Of a DNA stretch of 64,000 nucleotides, positions 8,987 through 18,367 are shown piece by piece. Below the pieces are notes generated by a model. That model worked only from the letters and a program-made list of their open reading frames with translations. It did not search any database and had not been told where the DNA came from. Position 1 is the first letter of the stretch; every line of letters starts with the position of its first letter. The position numbers and the translations under genes were made by a program. The stretch spans positions 3,472,001-3,536,000 of the forward strand of contig OY969712.1 of assembly GCA_963702105.1 (NCBI GenBank), written 5' to 3'. This DNA is from ZC4RG20 sp963702105 (GTDB lineage Bacteria > Pseudomonadota > Gammaproteobacteria > Steroidobacterales > Rariloculaceae).

Positions 8987-11356
8987 TCATCCGCTCCATT
9001 TCCAATTGCGAATTTCCGGCATGTCCTGGCCGTGCTCTTCAATGTACTGCCTGTGTTCGATGAGCTTGTCCTTGAGCTGCTGCTTGAGGTAGATCCCTTT
9101 ATCGCCCGTCTGCGGCAGACGGTCGACGGTGTCCATCACGAGGTGGAAGCGGTCGAGATCATTCAACACTGTCATGTCGAAGGGCGTCGTGACGGTGCCC
9201 TCTTCCTTGTAACCGCGGACGTGAATGTTGTGGTGGTTGGTGCGGCGGTAGGTCAGCCGGTGGATCAGCCACGGGTAGGCGTGGAAAGCGAAGATGACCG
9301 GCTTGTCCTTGGTGAAGAGTTCGTCGAAGTCCATGTCGCTCAGGCCGTGCGGATGCTCGCCCGGCGGCTGCAGCTTCATGAGGTCCACGACGTTCACCAC
9401 ACGGATCTTGAGCTCGGGAAGGTGCTTGCGCAGAATCGAGACCGCGGCGAGCGTCTCGAGCGTCGGCACGTCCCCGCAGCAGGCCATGACCACATCGGGC
9501 GCGACGGCCTGGTCGTTGCTGGCCCACTGCCAGATGCCGATGCCCTCGCTGCAGTGCTTGACTGCGGCGTCCATGGTGAGCCACTGCGGCGCGGGGTGTT
9601 TGCCCGCAACCACCACGTTGACGTAATGACGGCTGCGCAGGCAGTGGTCCATGACGGACAGCAGGCAGTTGGCATCCGGCGGGAAGTAGACCCGCACCAC
9701 CTCGGCCTTCTTCTTCACGACGTGGTCGATGAAACCCGGATCCTGATGGGTGAAGCCGTTGTGATCCTGGCGCCAGACGTGCGAGGCCAGCAGGTAGTTC
9801 AGCGAGGCGATCTTGCGCCGCCACGGCAAGTGGGCGGTGACTTTCAGCCACTTGGCGTGCTGATTGAACATCGAATCGATGATGTGGATGAACGCCTCGT
9901 AACAGTTGAAGAGCCCGTGCCGGCCCGTGAGCAGGTAGCCCTCGAGCCAGCCCTCGCACTGGTGCTCGCTGAGCATCTCCATGACGCGCCCGGCTGGGGC
10001 GAGAAACTCGTCATTCGCGACCGTAGCGGCGTCCCATTGGCGGTCCGTCGCCTCGAAGAGCGCTTCCAGCCCGTTAGAAAGCGTCTCGTCGGGCCCGAAG
10101 ATCCGGAAGTTTCGATCCGCTTGATTCAGCTTCTGCACGTCGCGCAGGAAGCGCCCGAGCACGTGCGTGTCGCCGACCCCGCGCGCGCCGGGCGCCGGCA
10201 CCGCCTCCGCATAATCGCGGAAATCCGGCATGCGCAGGTCCCGCAGCAGCATGCCGCCGTTGGCGTGGGGATTGGCACCCATGCGTCGTCGGCCCGAGGG
10301 CGCGAGCTCGGCCAGCTCCGATTCGAGGCGCCCTTCGGCGTCGAAGAGTTCCTCCGGCCGATAGCTCTTGAGCCAGTCCTCCAGCAGCTTCAGGTGCTCG
10401 GGATGCATCGCCGGGTCGGAGAGCGGCACCTGGTGCGCACGGAACGTGCCTTCGACCTGAAGACCATCGACGACCTTCGGCCCCGTCCAGCCTTTGGGCG
10501 ACTTGAGGACGATCATCGGCCAGCGTGGACGGGTCGTGTCGCCGTTGTTCCGGGCATTGCTCTGGATTCGACGGATGTCCTCGATGGTCTTGTCCAAGGT
10601 AGCGGCCATGAGCCGATGCATCGCCTCGGGCTCGTCCCCTTCGACGAAGTGGGGCGTCCAGCCGCAGCCGCGCAGAAACTGCTCCAACTCCTCGTGCTCG
10701 ATGCGCGCGAGGACGGTCGGGTTGCTGATCTTGTAGCCGTTCAGGTGCAGGATCGGTAACACGGCCCCGTCGGTGACCGCGTCGAGAAACTTGTTCGACT
10801 GCCACGCCGTCGCCAAGGGGCCCGTTTCCGCTTCGCCGTCGCCGATGACGCAGGCGACGATGAGATCGGGATTGTCGAACACCGCGCCGAACGAATGGCT
10901 GAGCGAATAACCGAGCTCGCCGCCCTCGTGAATCGACCCGGGGCATTCCGGCGAGGCGTGGCTCGGGATGCCGCCCGGAAACGAGAACTGCTTGAAGAGC
11001 TTCTGCAGTCCCGCCTCATCCTGGCTGATGTTGGGGTAGATCTCGCTGTACGTGCCCTCGAGATACGTATTGCCGACGACGGCCGGGCCACCGTGCCCGG
11101 GGCCGGCGACGTAGATCATATCGAGGTCATACTTCTTGATGACGCGATTCAGGTGCACATAGATGAAGTTCTGCCCGGGCGTCGTGCCCCAGTGTCCCAG
11201 CAGCATGTGCTTCACATCCGCAAGTCCCAGCGGCCGCCTCAAAAGCGGATTATCGCAAAGATAGATCTGGCCGACCGACAGGTAGTTCGCGGCGCGCCAG
11301 TAGGCGTCCATCTTCTGGAGCAGTTCCGGCGCGAGTGTGTTTGTACGGATGTTCAC
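8987..11356 (-). CDS. xfp: Phosphoketolase (xylulose-5-P/fructose-6-P), copy 1
   Basis: This TPP-dependent enzyme splits xylulose-5-phosphate or fructose-6-phosphate with phosphate into acetyl-phosphate plus a triose or tetrose phosphate. With the GTG start at 11356 (GGGAG upstream) it is 789 residues, exactly the length of the second copy at 18967; an ATG at 11374 is the alternative. Signature stretches are GHWGTTPGQNFIYVHLNRVI, AGPGHGGPAVVGN, the TPP-binding GDGEAETGPLATAWQ and HLNGYKISNPT. The C-terminal QDHNGFTHQDPGFIDHVV is also present. It is the first gene of an apparent minus-strand operon with DUF389 and H+-ATPase. Its partner acetate kinase is not next to this copy. Confidence 0.93.
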   Translation of the reverse strand: MNIRTNTLAPELLQKMDAYWRAANYLSVGQIYLCDNPLLRRPLGLADVKHMLLGHWGTTPGQNFIYVHLNRVIKKYDLDMIYVAGPGHGGPAVVGNTYLEGTYSEIYPNISQDEAGLQKLFKQFSFPGGIPSHASPECPGSIHEGGELGYSLSHSFGAVFDNPDLIVACVIGDGEAETGPLATAWQSNKFLDAVTDGAVLPILHLNGYKISNPTVLARIEHEELEQFLRGCGWTPHFVEGDEPEAMHRLMAATLDKTIEDIRRIQSNARNNGDTTRPRWPMIVLKSPKGWTGPKVVDGLQVEGTFRAHQVPLSDPAMHPEHLKLLEDWLKSYRPEELFDAEGRLESELAELAPSGRRRMGANPHANGGMLLRDLRMPDFRDYAEAVPAPGARGVGDTHVLGRFLRDVQKLNQADRNFRIFGPDETLSNGLEALFEATDRQWDAATVANDEFLAPAGRVMEMLSEHQCEGWLEGYLLTGRHGLFNCYEAFIHIIDSMFNQHAKWLKVTAHLPWRRKIASLNYLLASHVWRQDHNGFTHQDPGFIDHVVKKKAEVVRVYFPPDANCLLSVMDHCLRSRHYVNVVVAGKHPAPQWLTMDAAVKHCSEGIGIWQWASNDQAVAPDVVMACCGDVPTLETLAAVSILRKHLPELKIRVVNVVDLMKLQPPGEHPHGLSDMDFDELFTKDKPVIFAFHAYPWLIHRLTYRRTNHHNIHVRGYKEEGTVTTPFDMTVLNDLDRFHLVMDTVDRLPQTGDKGIYLKQQLKDKLIEHRQYIEEHGQDMPEIRNWKWSG

Positions 11357-12048
11357 TTTAGGCTCCCGGCGCATGCTGTACTCACGCCCCGACTCCGAGC
11401 GGCACGCGAATGAGACGATTACACAAGACGATTACACTAGTTATTTACGACATACGTTTTACTTACGAATTACCTTAGCGGCTGTGAAACGCAGAATTCG
11501 ACGCACGCCCTAGAGTCACCCACTGACCAGAGCGGGCACACGGCAATTGAGCAAACCGCCGATTCGCTCGATCGTCAAGTCGGCGGCCGGATAGGAAGAA
11601 AGACTGCGCGGGTCGAGCGCGTGCTGCCCCCGACGCCGGAATACAGTGGTGAGGCGATCCCGCAGGAATTGATTCATTGCGGGCGGAACGCACAATTTGT
11701 CGTTCACCATCACCCAATAACGAGCCGGATAACGCCGTCCACGACATCGCCCGCAATCGCGGATCATTCATTCCGCCATCGCGACATTAGACACCCTCCT
11801 GCAGAACCGATGACCACCATATTTCTTGCTGCATGGTAGCGACATTCGAAGATTTACGTATGCCTCACGCGCAGTGTTCCGCTGATGCTCGAGTGGGTGA
11901 TTGCGATGTTGTTGCCCAGGCTCGCTGCATAAACCCGTGTGCGCCACGGAATTTAGCGTGGCTTGCGCCGGAGTTTGCCGAGTGCAAGACCAAGCTGCTG
12001 GGGCAGTGGACAACCGGGGGTTAGGGCAAAGTTCGGAGCTAATCGATA
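11357..12048. other. Intergenic region, no supported gene
   Basis: About 690 bp separate the phosphoketolase start from the end of ftsH; both genes are on the minus strand. The stretch just upstream of phosphoketolase (11400-11475) is locally AT-rich (around TTATTTACGACATACG) and probably holds its promoter, but no convincing -35/-10 pair could be fixed. Minus-strand frames of 83-98 codons at 11475-11771 lack a ribosome site and match no family recognised. Confidence 0.4.
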
Positions 12049-14190
12049 TCAAGCTGCCTTATTTGCGTTATACAAAGGCGCCGAAAAAGCAGTCGTAGCT
12101 CCCCACGGCCACGGCGTGACTTGCGCCGCGACTTTGCCGAGGCTCGCGGCCGCTAGGCGCCTACTTTCGACCGCTGGCGCCGGCGGGAGCCCCGTGACGT
12201 CAAGGATCTCGTGCCCGCTGAGCGTCTCGTGCGCGAGTAAGGCTTCGACAAGGGCATCAAGCTGCTTGCGATGGTCGTTCAACAGTCGTTTCGCCGTCGC
12301 CTGGCATTCGTTGACGATCTTCTGCACCTCTGCGTCAATAACGCGTGCGGTATCCTCGCTGAAGGATTTCTCGTTCGCGAACCCGGCGCCGAGGTACGGA
12401 TTCCGGCGCGACGCGAGCTGTACCATTCCGAGCTTTTCACTCATGCCCCAGCGCGTGACCATGCTGCGCGCGAGGTCCGTCGCTTGCTCGATGTCGTTCT
12501 CGGCGCCGGTGGTCCTCGTGCCATACACCACCTCCTCCGCCGCGCGGCCACCGAGCATGCCGACGATTCGCGCACGCAAATACGCTTCTGGATAGTTGTA
12601 GCGCTCAGTCTGTGGCCGCTGATATGTGACCCCGAGCGCTTGGCCGCGCGGCACAATTGTCACGCGCTGGACTGGGTCCGCACCCGGCACGACGAGCCCG
12701 AGAATCGCGTGCCCACCTTCATGATAGGCGATGCGCTCGCGATCCTCGCGCGTGAGCAGCAGCGGCCGCTCGGGCCCGAGCACAATCTTCTCGAGCGCGT
12801 CCAAGAAATCCTTCTCGCGAACCTCTTGCTGATCGCGCCGCGCTGCGAGCAGCGCCGCCTCGTTGACGAGGTTCTTGATGTCGGCGCCCGAAAACCCCGG
12901 CGTTGCTGCCGCGAGATCCGCCAGACTAACGTCGCTCGCGAGCGGAATATTGCGGGCGTGGACCTTCATAATCGCTTCGCGACCGGCCTTGTCCGGAAGG
13001 TTGACGATCACGCGGCGGTCGAAGCGGCCGGGGCGCAGCAGTGCCTTGTCGAGCACGTCCGGCTGATTGGTCGCCGCCAGCACGATGACGCCCTCGCGGC
13101 TCGAGAATCCGTCCATCTCCGTCAGAATCTGGTTCAGCGACTGCTCCTGCTCGCTGGAGCCTCCGATCGCCATCGGCCCGCGCGCGCGCCCAATGGAATC
13201 GATCTCGTCGATGAAGATGATCGCCGGCGCGTTCTTGCGCGCCTCCTTGAACAAGTCGCGCACGCGCGCCGCGCCGACGCCGACGATCATCTCGACGAAT
13301 TCCGCACCGCTCATCGAGAAGAACGGCACACCCGCCTCGCCGGCGACCGCTTTCGCGAGGAGTGTCTTGCCCGTTCCCGGTGAACCGACGAGCAGGACGC
13401 CCTTTGGCGCGGTTCCGCCGAGGCGCGTGTACTTAGCGGGGTCCTTGAGGAAATCCGCGATCTCGACCACCTCGTTCTCCGCCTCGTCGATGCCGGCAAC
13501 GTCCTCGAACGTCACCTTCGTTCCCGCCTCCTGATCGTAACGACGCGCCTTGCTCTTGCCGATGCCCATGAGCCCGCCCATGCCACCGCCCTGACTCGCG
13601 GCGCGACGGAACATCCAGATGTAGAACGCGATGAACAAGATCGCGGGCGCGAACCCCAACAGCAGCGATCCCAGCGTGTTCCCGCTTTGGATCGGAATCG
13701 CGCTGATCTCTACCTTGTTCTCGATGAGGAATCCCTCGAGACCTGGATCGACGAACGCGGGCAGAGTAGTTGCAAACGTTTTTGCAGAACGCGGCTCAGC
13801 CGGATGCGCGAACCAGGCGGCCGGCCAATTGCTCGCGTCGGGTGTCGTCACTGGCGTCGCCTTCGGCGGAGGCCATATTACCGCCTCCGCGAACCGCCCT
13901 TCGACGCTGGCCCCCGTGCTGTAGATTGATTGGACGTTGCCTTCTGCTACCTGCTGCTTGAAGGTGGTATAGGGGATGGTGACGGCGGCGTCGGGGCTCG
14001 GAAACAGCATCCGTATGATCAGGTAGTTCACCGCGAGCACGATTACGAACGTAAGCAAGGTCTTGCGCGGAGGCATGTGCCAAGGCGAGCTGGAACCCTG
14101 GGCCCCGCCCGAGCGGCCTTCGGAGGGCCGCGGTTGCCCTTCCGCCGCCGTGTCGCTAAGGCATTGTGTGCGTTGCTTAGTATCGTCCAC
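12049..14190 (-). CDS. ftsH: ATP-dependent zinc metalloprotease FtsH
   Basis: FtsH is a membrane-anchored AAA+ protease that degrades damaged membrane and regulatory proteins. The GTG at 14190 has GAGGAG six bases upstream and gives 713 residues; an ATG at 14229 is possible. Order of parts: N-terminal TM (TLLTFVIVLAVNYLIIRMLF), periplasmic domain, second TM (LLLGFAPAILFIAFYIWMF), AAA+ module with Walker A GSPGTGKT (Lys275), Walker B IIFIDEIDSIG and RPGRFDRRV, then the zinc site HEGGH at 490-494. The C-terminal tail is unlike the usual FtsH tail and ends ...LYNANKAA. The protein is longer at the N-terminus than housekeeping FtsH (about 640 residues) and sits among stress genes, so it is probably an accessory copy and not the essential one. 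Confidence 0.92.
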   Translation of the reverse strand: MDDTKQRTQCLSDTAAEGQPRPSEGRSGGAQGSSSPWHMPPRKTLLTFVIVLAVNYLIIRMLFPSPDAAVTIPYTTFKQQVAEGNVQSIYSTGASVEGRFAEAVIWPPPKATPVTTPDASNWPAAWFAHPAEPRSAKTFATTLPAFVDPGLEGFLIENKVEISAIPIQSGNTLGSLLLGFAPAILFIAFYIWMFRRAASQGGGMGGLMGIGKSKARRYDQEAGTKVTFEDVAGIDEAENEVVEIADFLKDPAKYTRLGGTAPKGVLLVGSPGTGKTLLAKAVAGEAGVPFFSMSGAEFVEMIVGVGAARVRDLFKEARKNAPAIIFIDEIDSIGRARGPMAIGGSSEQEQSLNQILTEMDGFSSREGVIVLAATNQPDVLDKALLRPGRFDRRVIVNLPDKAGREAIMKVHARNIPLASDVSLADLAAATPGFSGADIKNLVNEAALLAARRDQQEVREKDFLDALEKIVLGPERPLLLTREDRERIAYHEGGHAILGLVVPGADPVQRVTIVPRGQALGVTYQRPQTERYNYPEAYLRARIVGMLGGRAAEEVVYGTRTTGAENDIEQATDLARSMVTRWGMSEKLGMVQLASRRNPYLGAGFANEKSFSEDTARVIDAEVQKIVNECQATAKRLLNDHRKQLDALVEALLAHETLSGHEILDVTGLPPAPAVESRRLAAASLGKVAAQVTPWPWGATTAFSAPLYNANKAA

Positions 14191-14826
14191 GTCGTTCTCC
14201 TCTTCGCTCTTGAACCAACGATTCGGCATTTCGCGCGGGCCATCGTGCTCGCTCAACCCTCCTCTCGCGGCCTGCTTTCTCGGCACTTCGCTCCAGAACA
14301 CCGCGCCGCCGAATCACCGCGCGCACCGGGACGCTTCGCGAGGCTCAAACACACACGCGGATCCGAGCGTGGCGGAGCGATGAGAACAGCAAGGGCGGGG
14401 CGCGGCTCGCGCGGGCCCAAGTGCTTTGGATATACGTTTGGTAGCCAGACTTGGGCCCGAACGCATCACGCTCTGATCGCAACGTGCGCCCGAGCACGCT
14501 ATCGATAGAATGAATCAACTTTTCGCGGCGCCGTTAAAGGCCTCGTACAATGTGTTTGCGTGTTCAGGCTGTGCTCTACCAACTGCCTTGTCACCCTTTG
14601 CCGCGCCGAAGCGGCGCACGATCCGGCACGACGCCGGTCTTCGCCAGCGATCCGAGCCCCTGATCACATAGCCACCGGCAGCGTAACTATGCTGCATGCC
14701 AGCGAATCGTTTCGGTGCGCTAGCGTACGCAGCTGTGTATTTGAACATCAAGCGCGCTCGCCTGGGAGCCGCTCCACCGAACCTGCGCTCGCTTGTTGGC
14801 GCCGCTCACCGCTAAACTGGCGGGCG
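14191..14826. other. Divergent intergenic region between ftsH and cardiolipin synthase
   Basis: About 640 bp between divergently transcribed genes must hold both promoters, but no clear sigma-70 or heat-shock consensus could be assigned by eye. Open frames on both strands here have no ribosome site and no recognisable protein content. Confidence 0.4.
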
Positions 14827-16278
14827 ATGAGCACGCCTCCACCCGTTCCAACCCACGAGCCCGACGGCTCGTCGTCGGTCCGCGCGCTGGCCAACCAAGC
14901 GTTTTCGCGCGCAGCCGGAGCGCCGCTGATCGCTGGTAACAGCATTCGGGTGCTCAAAGACGCGCGGGACAATTATCCGGCATGGCTGGACGCCATTCGC
15001 GCTGCGCGGCGGCACATCCATTTCGAGAGCTACATCTTTCACGAAGACGACACGGGCCGTGTGTTCGCCGATGCCCTCATGGCCAAAGCCCGAGAGGGCG
15101 TCCACGTGCGTCTGATCTACGACTGGCTCGGCGGCCTCGGGACGGTCTCGCGTGGCTTCTGGAACCGTCTACGTGCGGGTGGTATCGAAGTGCGTTGTTA
15201 TAACCCCGCGCGCTGGGAGTCCCCATTCGCCTGGCTCAGTCGCGACCATCGCAAGACACTATGCGTGGATGGCGAGATAGGCTTCGTGAGCGGCTTGTGC
15301 GTCGGACGCATGTGGGCCGGAGACCCAGCCAAGAACATCGAGCCGTGGCGCGACACAGGTGTCGAGGTACGCGGCGCTGCCGTAGGCCAACTCGAGCAGG
15401 CTTTCGCAACCATCTGGGCGATCATCGGTGAGCCAATACCGGAGAGCGATCTCTCCCGACCAGCCGCCCCTACGCAACAGGGCACTGCCGCCCTGCGCGT
15501 CGTGGCAAGCCTGCCGGCGACAGGTGGGATGTTGCGCGTCGACCAACTCATTGCCGCGCTTGCCAAGGAGCGTCTCTGGCTAACGGACGCCTACTATGCG
15601 GGCATGAGCAGCTATGTCAACGCCTTGAGGTCCGCGGCTCAGGATAGCGTCGATGTGCGCCTGCTCGTGCCGCACGCAACCGACATGCCATTGCTCAAAC
15701 CGCTGTCCCGCGCTGGTTACCGCGCCTTATTGGGAGCCGGAGTGCGCGTCTTCGAGTGGAACGGCACGATGTTGCACGCGAAGACTGCAGTCGCCGATGG
15801 ACGCTGGGCCCGCGTCGGCTCGACCAATCTCAACATTGCCAGTTGGTTCGGTAACTGCGAAATGGACGTTGTCGTCGAGGACGAGCCGTTCGCGCAGTCG
15901 ATGGAAGCGATGTTCATCGAGGATCTCGACAATGCGAGCGAGATTGTCCTGGATGCCGGGCAGAATATACGCGCGCCGACCCGGCCGCGCCATCCGCATC
16001 CCGTGATGAGCCGTGGCGGCGGAAGCCCGGGACGTGCCGCTGCCGGCGCTGTCCGCATCGCCAATGTCGTCGGCGCGGCCTTCACCCATCGACGCGTGAT
16101 CGAACCCATTGAAGCGCGCATCACGTTGGGCGCTGGCGCATTGCTGCTGTTGCTGGCGATACTGTTCGCAGTGCTCCCGCGCCTGATCGCGTATCCGCTC
16201 GCCCTGCTGTTTGCCTGGATCGCCACAACGCTGCTCGTCCAGAGCTACAAGCTGCACCGTGCCCGAGTGAAGCGATGA
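14827..16278 (+). CDS. cls: Cardiolipin synthase-like phospholipase D family protein
   Basis: The protein has two HKD motifs of the PLD superfamily: His141 in DHRKTLCVDG and His317 in LHAKTAVADG. Each is followed by the usual G-(S)xN element, GSTNLN after the second. Such enzymes condense phosphatidylglycerol into cardiolipin or transfer phosphatidyl groups. The ATG at 14827 gives 483 residues; the open frame extends 90 codons upstream without a plausible N-terminus. Unlike ClsA, there are no N-terminal TM helices. Instead two hydrophobic segments lie near the C-terminus (GAGALLLLLAILFAVLPRL and YPLALLFAWIATTLLV), closer to the ClsB type. It is transcribed away from ftsH. Cardiolipin supply would fit the membrane-stress theme of the neighbours. 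Confidence 0.87.
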   Translation: MSTPPPVPTHEPDGSSSVRALANQAFSRAAGAPLIAGNSIRVLKDARDNYPAWLDAIRAARRHIHFESYIFHEDDTGRVFADALMAKAREGVHVRLIYDWLGGLGTVSRGFWNRLRAGGIEVRCYNPARWESPFAWLSRDHRKTLCVDGEIGFVSGLCVGRMWAGDPAKNIEPWRDTGVEVRGAAVGQLEQAFATIWAIIGEPIPESDLSRPAAPTQQGTAALRVVASLPATGGMLRVDQLIAALAKERLWLTDAYYAGMSSYVNALRSAAQDSVDVRLLVPHATDMPLLKPLSRAGYRALLGAGVRVFEWNGTMLHAKTAVADGRWARVGSTNLNIASWFGNCEMDVVVEDEPFAQSMEAMFIEDLDNASEIVLDAGQNIRAPTRPRHPHPVMSRGGGSPGRAAAGAVRIANVVGAAFTHRRVIEPIEARITLGAGALLLLLAILFAVLPRLIAYPLALLFAWIATTLLVQSYKLHRARVKR

Positions 16279-16436
16279 CCGGAGCAAAGGCCTGCACCCT
16301 GATGTCATCATGTCAGATCATCGCGGTCCTCACCTCGTTCACGGCGATCTTCGACTACCGGGACTACCGCTACTCAAACTTTCGGCCACGATCGGCGTGA
16401 TGCTGATTGCTCTGCCGAAGTAGCGCGGACGCTGCG

Positions 16437-16652
16437 CGTCCGCAATCGCCGCTTCAGCCGAGCCGAGAATTGCACGCGCCTGCGTCTCGCGCTCGGCCTG
16501 TTCCTCGCGAGACATGGCGTCCTGCAACGCTTCCGGGATAGCAACGTCCCGAATTTTGACCGAGCTCACCGCGATTCCCTAGCCAGCAGTCCTTCTTCCG
16601 TCTCCTCTTTCAGTTGCTCGTCCGCCGCTTTGCGATCGGATAGCAGCAGCGC
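16437..16652 (-). pseudogene. Slipin/SPFH protein remnant
   Basis: The minus strand encodes two pieces matching the intact slipin at 40400-41278. LLSDRKAADEQLKEE is in one frame. After a one-base shift the other frame reads GIAVSSVKIRDVAIPEALQD, then AMSREEQAERETQARAILGS and AEAAIAD. A TAG replaces the Trp codon of the intact gene's TAPWGI segment. Homology stops abruptly at both ends, so only about 70 of roughly 290 residues remain. It is a dead fragment of a second slipin gene. Confidence 0.75.
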
Positions 16653-16764
16653 GCGTGGGCACTGCGTACGACAACGCACAGAGTCGACCGGGTCCCGCGA
16701 GTACGGTATCGCAAGGGGCGGGAACGCCACAATTCGCAGTGCGCGGCGCACTGAAGGACTATGG

Positions 16765-16902
16765 ATGATGCACCAAACAAATGGTTGGATGGGCGGATGG
16801 ATGGGTGGCTGGGCAGGCGGAGGGATGTGGCTTTGGACGGTGATCGGCATACTGGTGGTCGTCCTGCTCGTATTCGCGGTCGCGAATCTGTTGAAGAAAT
16901 AG
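16765..16902 (+). CDS. Small Gly/Trp/Met-rich single-pass membrane protein
   Basis: A 45-residue protein begins at ATG 16765 with AGGA six bases upstream. Its N-terminus is MMHQTNGWMGGWMGGWAGGG, a glycine-tryptophan-methionine repeat, followed by one TM helix (WTVIGILVVVLLVFAVANLL) and a Lys-Lys end. Short proteins of this build often lie beside copper or P1B-ATPase genes, and a P1B-ATPase remnant follows 35 bp downstream. A metal-linked role is inferred from that context only. Confidence 0.6.
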   Translation: MMHQTNGWMGGWMGGWAGGGMWLWTVIGILVVVLLVFAVANLLKK

Positions 16903-16937
16903 TCATTCGCTGACGACCCGCCCCGGCCATTGCAATT

Positions 16938-17262
16938 GTGACACCGGCGCTGCCGGAATTACGCGATGAAGGAAGGTTGGTGGGCCTGCACGAGGCTGTG
17001 GGCTTTACCGGCGACCTCTACGTTTTGTTCGGCCTTTCTTCGGCGGTCTTTCGGTATGGCGGCTGCCGGTTCCTCAAAGGCCTGGTCACGGAGCTCAAAT
17101 CCCGCCGGCCCGGAATGATGACGCTGGTCGCCGTCGCCATCGCCGTGAGCGTGATGGTGATCACCGGGCGTGCTGCTCACCCCCGCCTTGGTCGCGGCGC
17201 TGATGGCTGCGAGCACGGTGATCGTGGCCTTCAACCCGCGACTGCTTGGACTGAAGAAATGA
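16938..17262 (+). pseudogene. Copper-type P1B ATPase remnant with large internal deletion
   Basis: The first part reads ...RFLKGLVTELKSRRPGMM then TLVAVAIAVSVMVITG, the stretch around early TM helices of CopA/CopB-type ATPases. About 80 codons in, the sequence shifts frame. It continues as LLTPALVAALMAASTVIVAF then NPRLLGLKK and a stop (17260-17262), the normal C-terminal helix of the same family. The actuator, CPC and DKTGT regions, some 500 residues, are missing. This is an internal deletion scar, not a functional gene. Confidence 0.7.
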
Positions 17263-17391
17263 CCGCGCCGCTGGCCATGGCCAATCTGGGCCTATGTACG
17301 GCATCGCACTGAACTGGTCACCCGTCCGGCGTATCAACGGCCTTGTAGCGAGCCCATTTTTGGAAATCCCCGATTCGAAGGAGAAGATCGA

Positions 17392-18240
17392 ATGTTACGC
17401 AGCATGAATGATCTGGAGAACTACGCCATCCATGCGACCGACGGCATCATCGGCCACGTGAAGGATTTCCTATTCGATGACGAAGCGTGGGTCATCCGCT
17501 ATCTCGTCGTCGACACTGGCAGCTGGCTTTCGAGTCGAAAGGTGCTGATCTCGCCGATCGCGCTCGGCCACCCGGACTGGGCGAAGAAGGTGCTGCCCGT
17601 GTCGATCACGAAAGAGAAGGTGCAGAACAGCCCCGACATCGACACCGACAAACCGGTCTCTCGCCAGCACGAGATGCGCTACCTCGGCTATTACGGCTAC
17701 CCTTCCTATTGGGGCGGCGCCGGGCTCTGGGGCGCCGGAGCCTACCCGGGCATGATGATGACGGGCTTCGGCAGCTTCTCATCGATGCCGTATGCCGCGC
17801 GTCAGGAAGCGCAGCAGGCTTACGCGCGCGCCGAATCGGCGCGGCACCGGGACGACGACCTCCATCTGCGCAGTTGCAAGGCGGTCAGGAACTATCACAT
17901 CGAAGCGACCGACGGCGGCATCGGGCACGTAGAGGGCCTGCTCGTCGATGAAGAGACCTGGGCCATCCGATACATGGTTGTGGACACGAGCAACTGGTGG
18001 CTCGGTCATAAGGTCCTCATCGCGCCGCAATGGATCAAGAACGTGAGCTGGCCCGCGGCGACAGTCTCGGTCGATCTGACCCGGCAGGCGGTGAAAGACG
18101 CTCCGCCGTACGACCCGGCGGTGCAGCTGGATCGAGCGCAGGAAACGGGCATCTACGAACACTACGGCCGTCCCGGCTATTGGGCGGCCGAGCGAAAAGG
18201 TGAAGCAGCAACGCCACCCACCAGGTCCGCAACGGTATGA
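17392..18240 (+). CDS. Tandem PRC-barrel domain protein
   Basis: The ATG at 17392 follows AAGGAG at an eight-base spacing and gives 282 residues. Two PRC-barrel domains are evident. The first, about 5-85, includes YAIHATDGIIGHVKDFLFDD and VIRYLVVDTGSW. The second, about 165-240, includes YHIEATDGGIGHVEGLLVDE and AIRYMVVDTSNWW. They are joined by a Gly/Tyr-rich linker (GYYGYPSYWGGAGLWGAGAY). PRC barrels occur in photosynthetic reaction centres, RimM and many stress-linked soluble proteins; the exact function of this double form is unknown. It precedes the acetate kinase remnant on the same strand. Confidence 0.85.
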   Translation: MLRSMNDLENYAIHATDGIIGHVKDFLFDDEAWVIRYLVVDTGSWLSSRKVLISPIALGHPDWAKKVLPVSITKEKVQNSPDIDTDKPVSRQHEMRYLGYYGYPSYWGGAGLWGAGAYPGMMMTGFGSFSSMPYAARQEAQQAYARAESARHRDDDLHLRSCKAVRNYHIEATDGGIGHVEGLLVDEETWAIRYMVVDTSNWWLGHKVLIAPQWIKNVSWPAATVSVDLTRQAVKDAPPYDPAVQLDRAQETGIYEHYGRPGYWAAERKGEAATPPTRSATV

Positions 18241-18367
18241 AACCCCTTGCCCTGGTTGCCGTAACTGCCCTCCCGAAATAGGCGCGCAGCAATTGCAGCA
18301 GCGCGACAAGCGAAAAGACGAGGATTGCCAGGCTCCGAGGCAGCGTCACTCGAATCGGGTCCTTCAT

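Noticed and set aside
8891..10759. 622-codon plus-strand open frame antisense to phosphoketolase copy 1
   Set aside because: It is a shadow of the GC-rich xfp coding strand; xfp has full family motifs while this frame has none and no ribosome site.
11516..11767. 83-codon minus-strand frame upstream of phosphoketolase copy 1
   Set aside because: No ribosome site, no hydrophobic or conserved pattern, and it overlaps another equally plausible frame.
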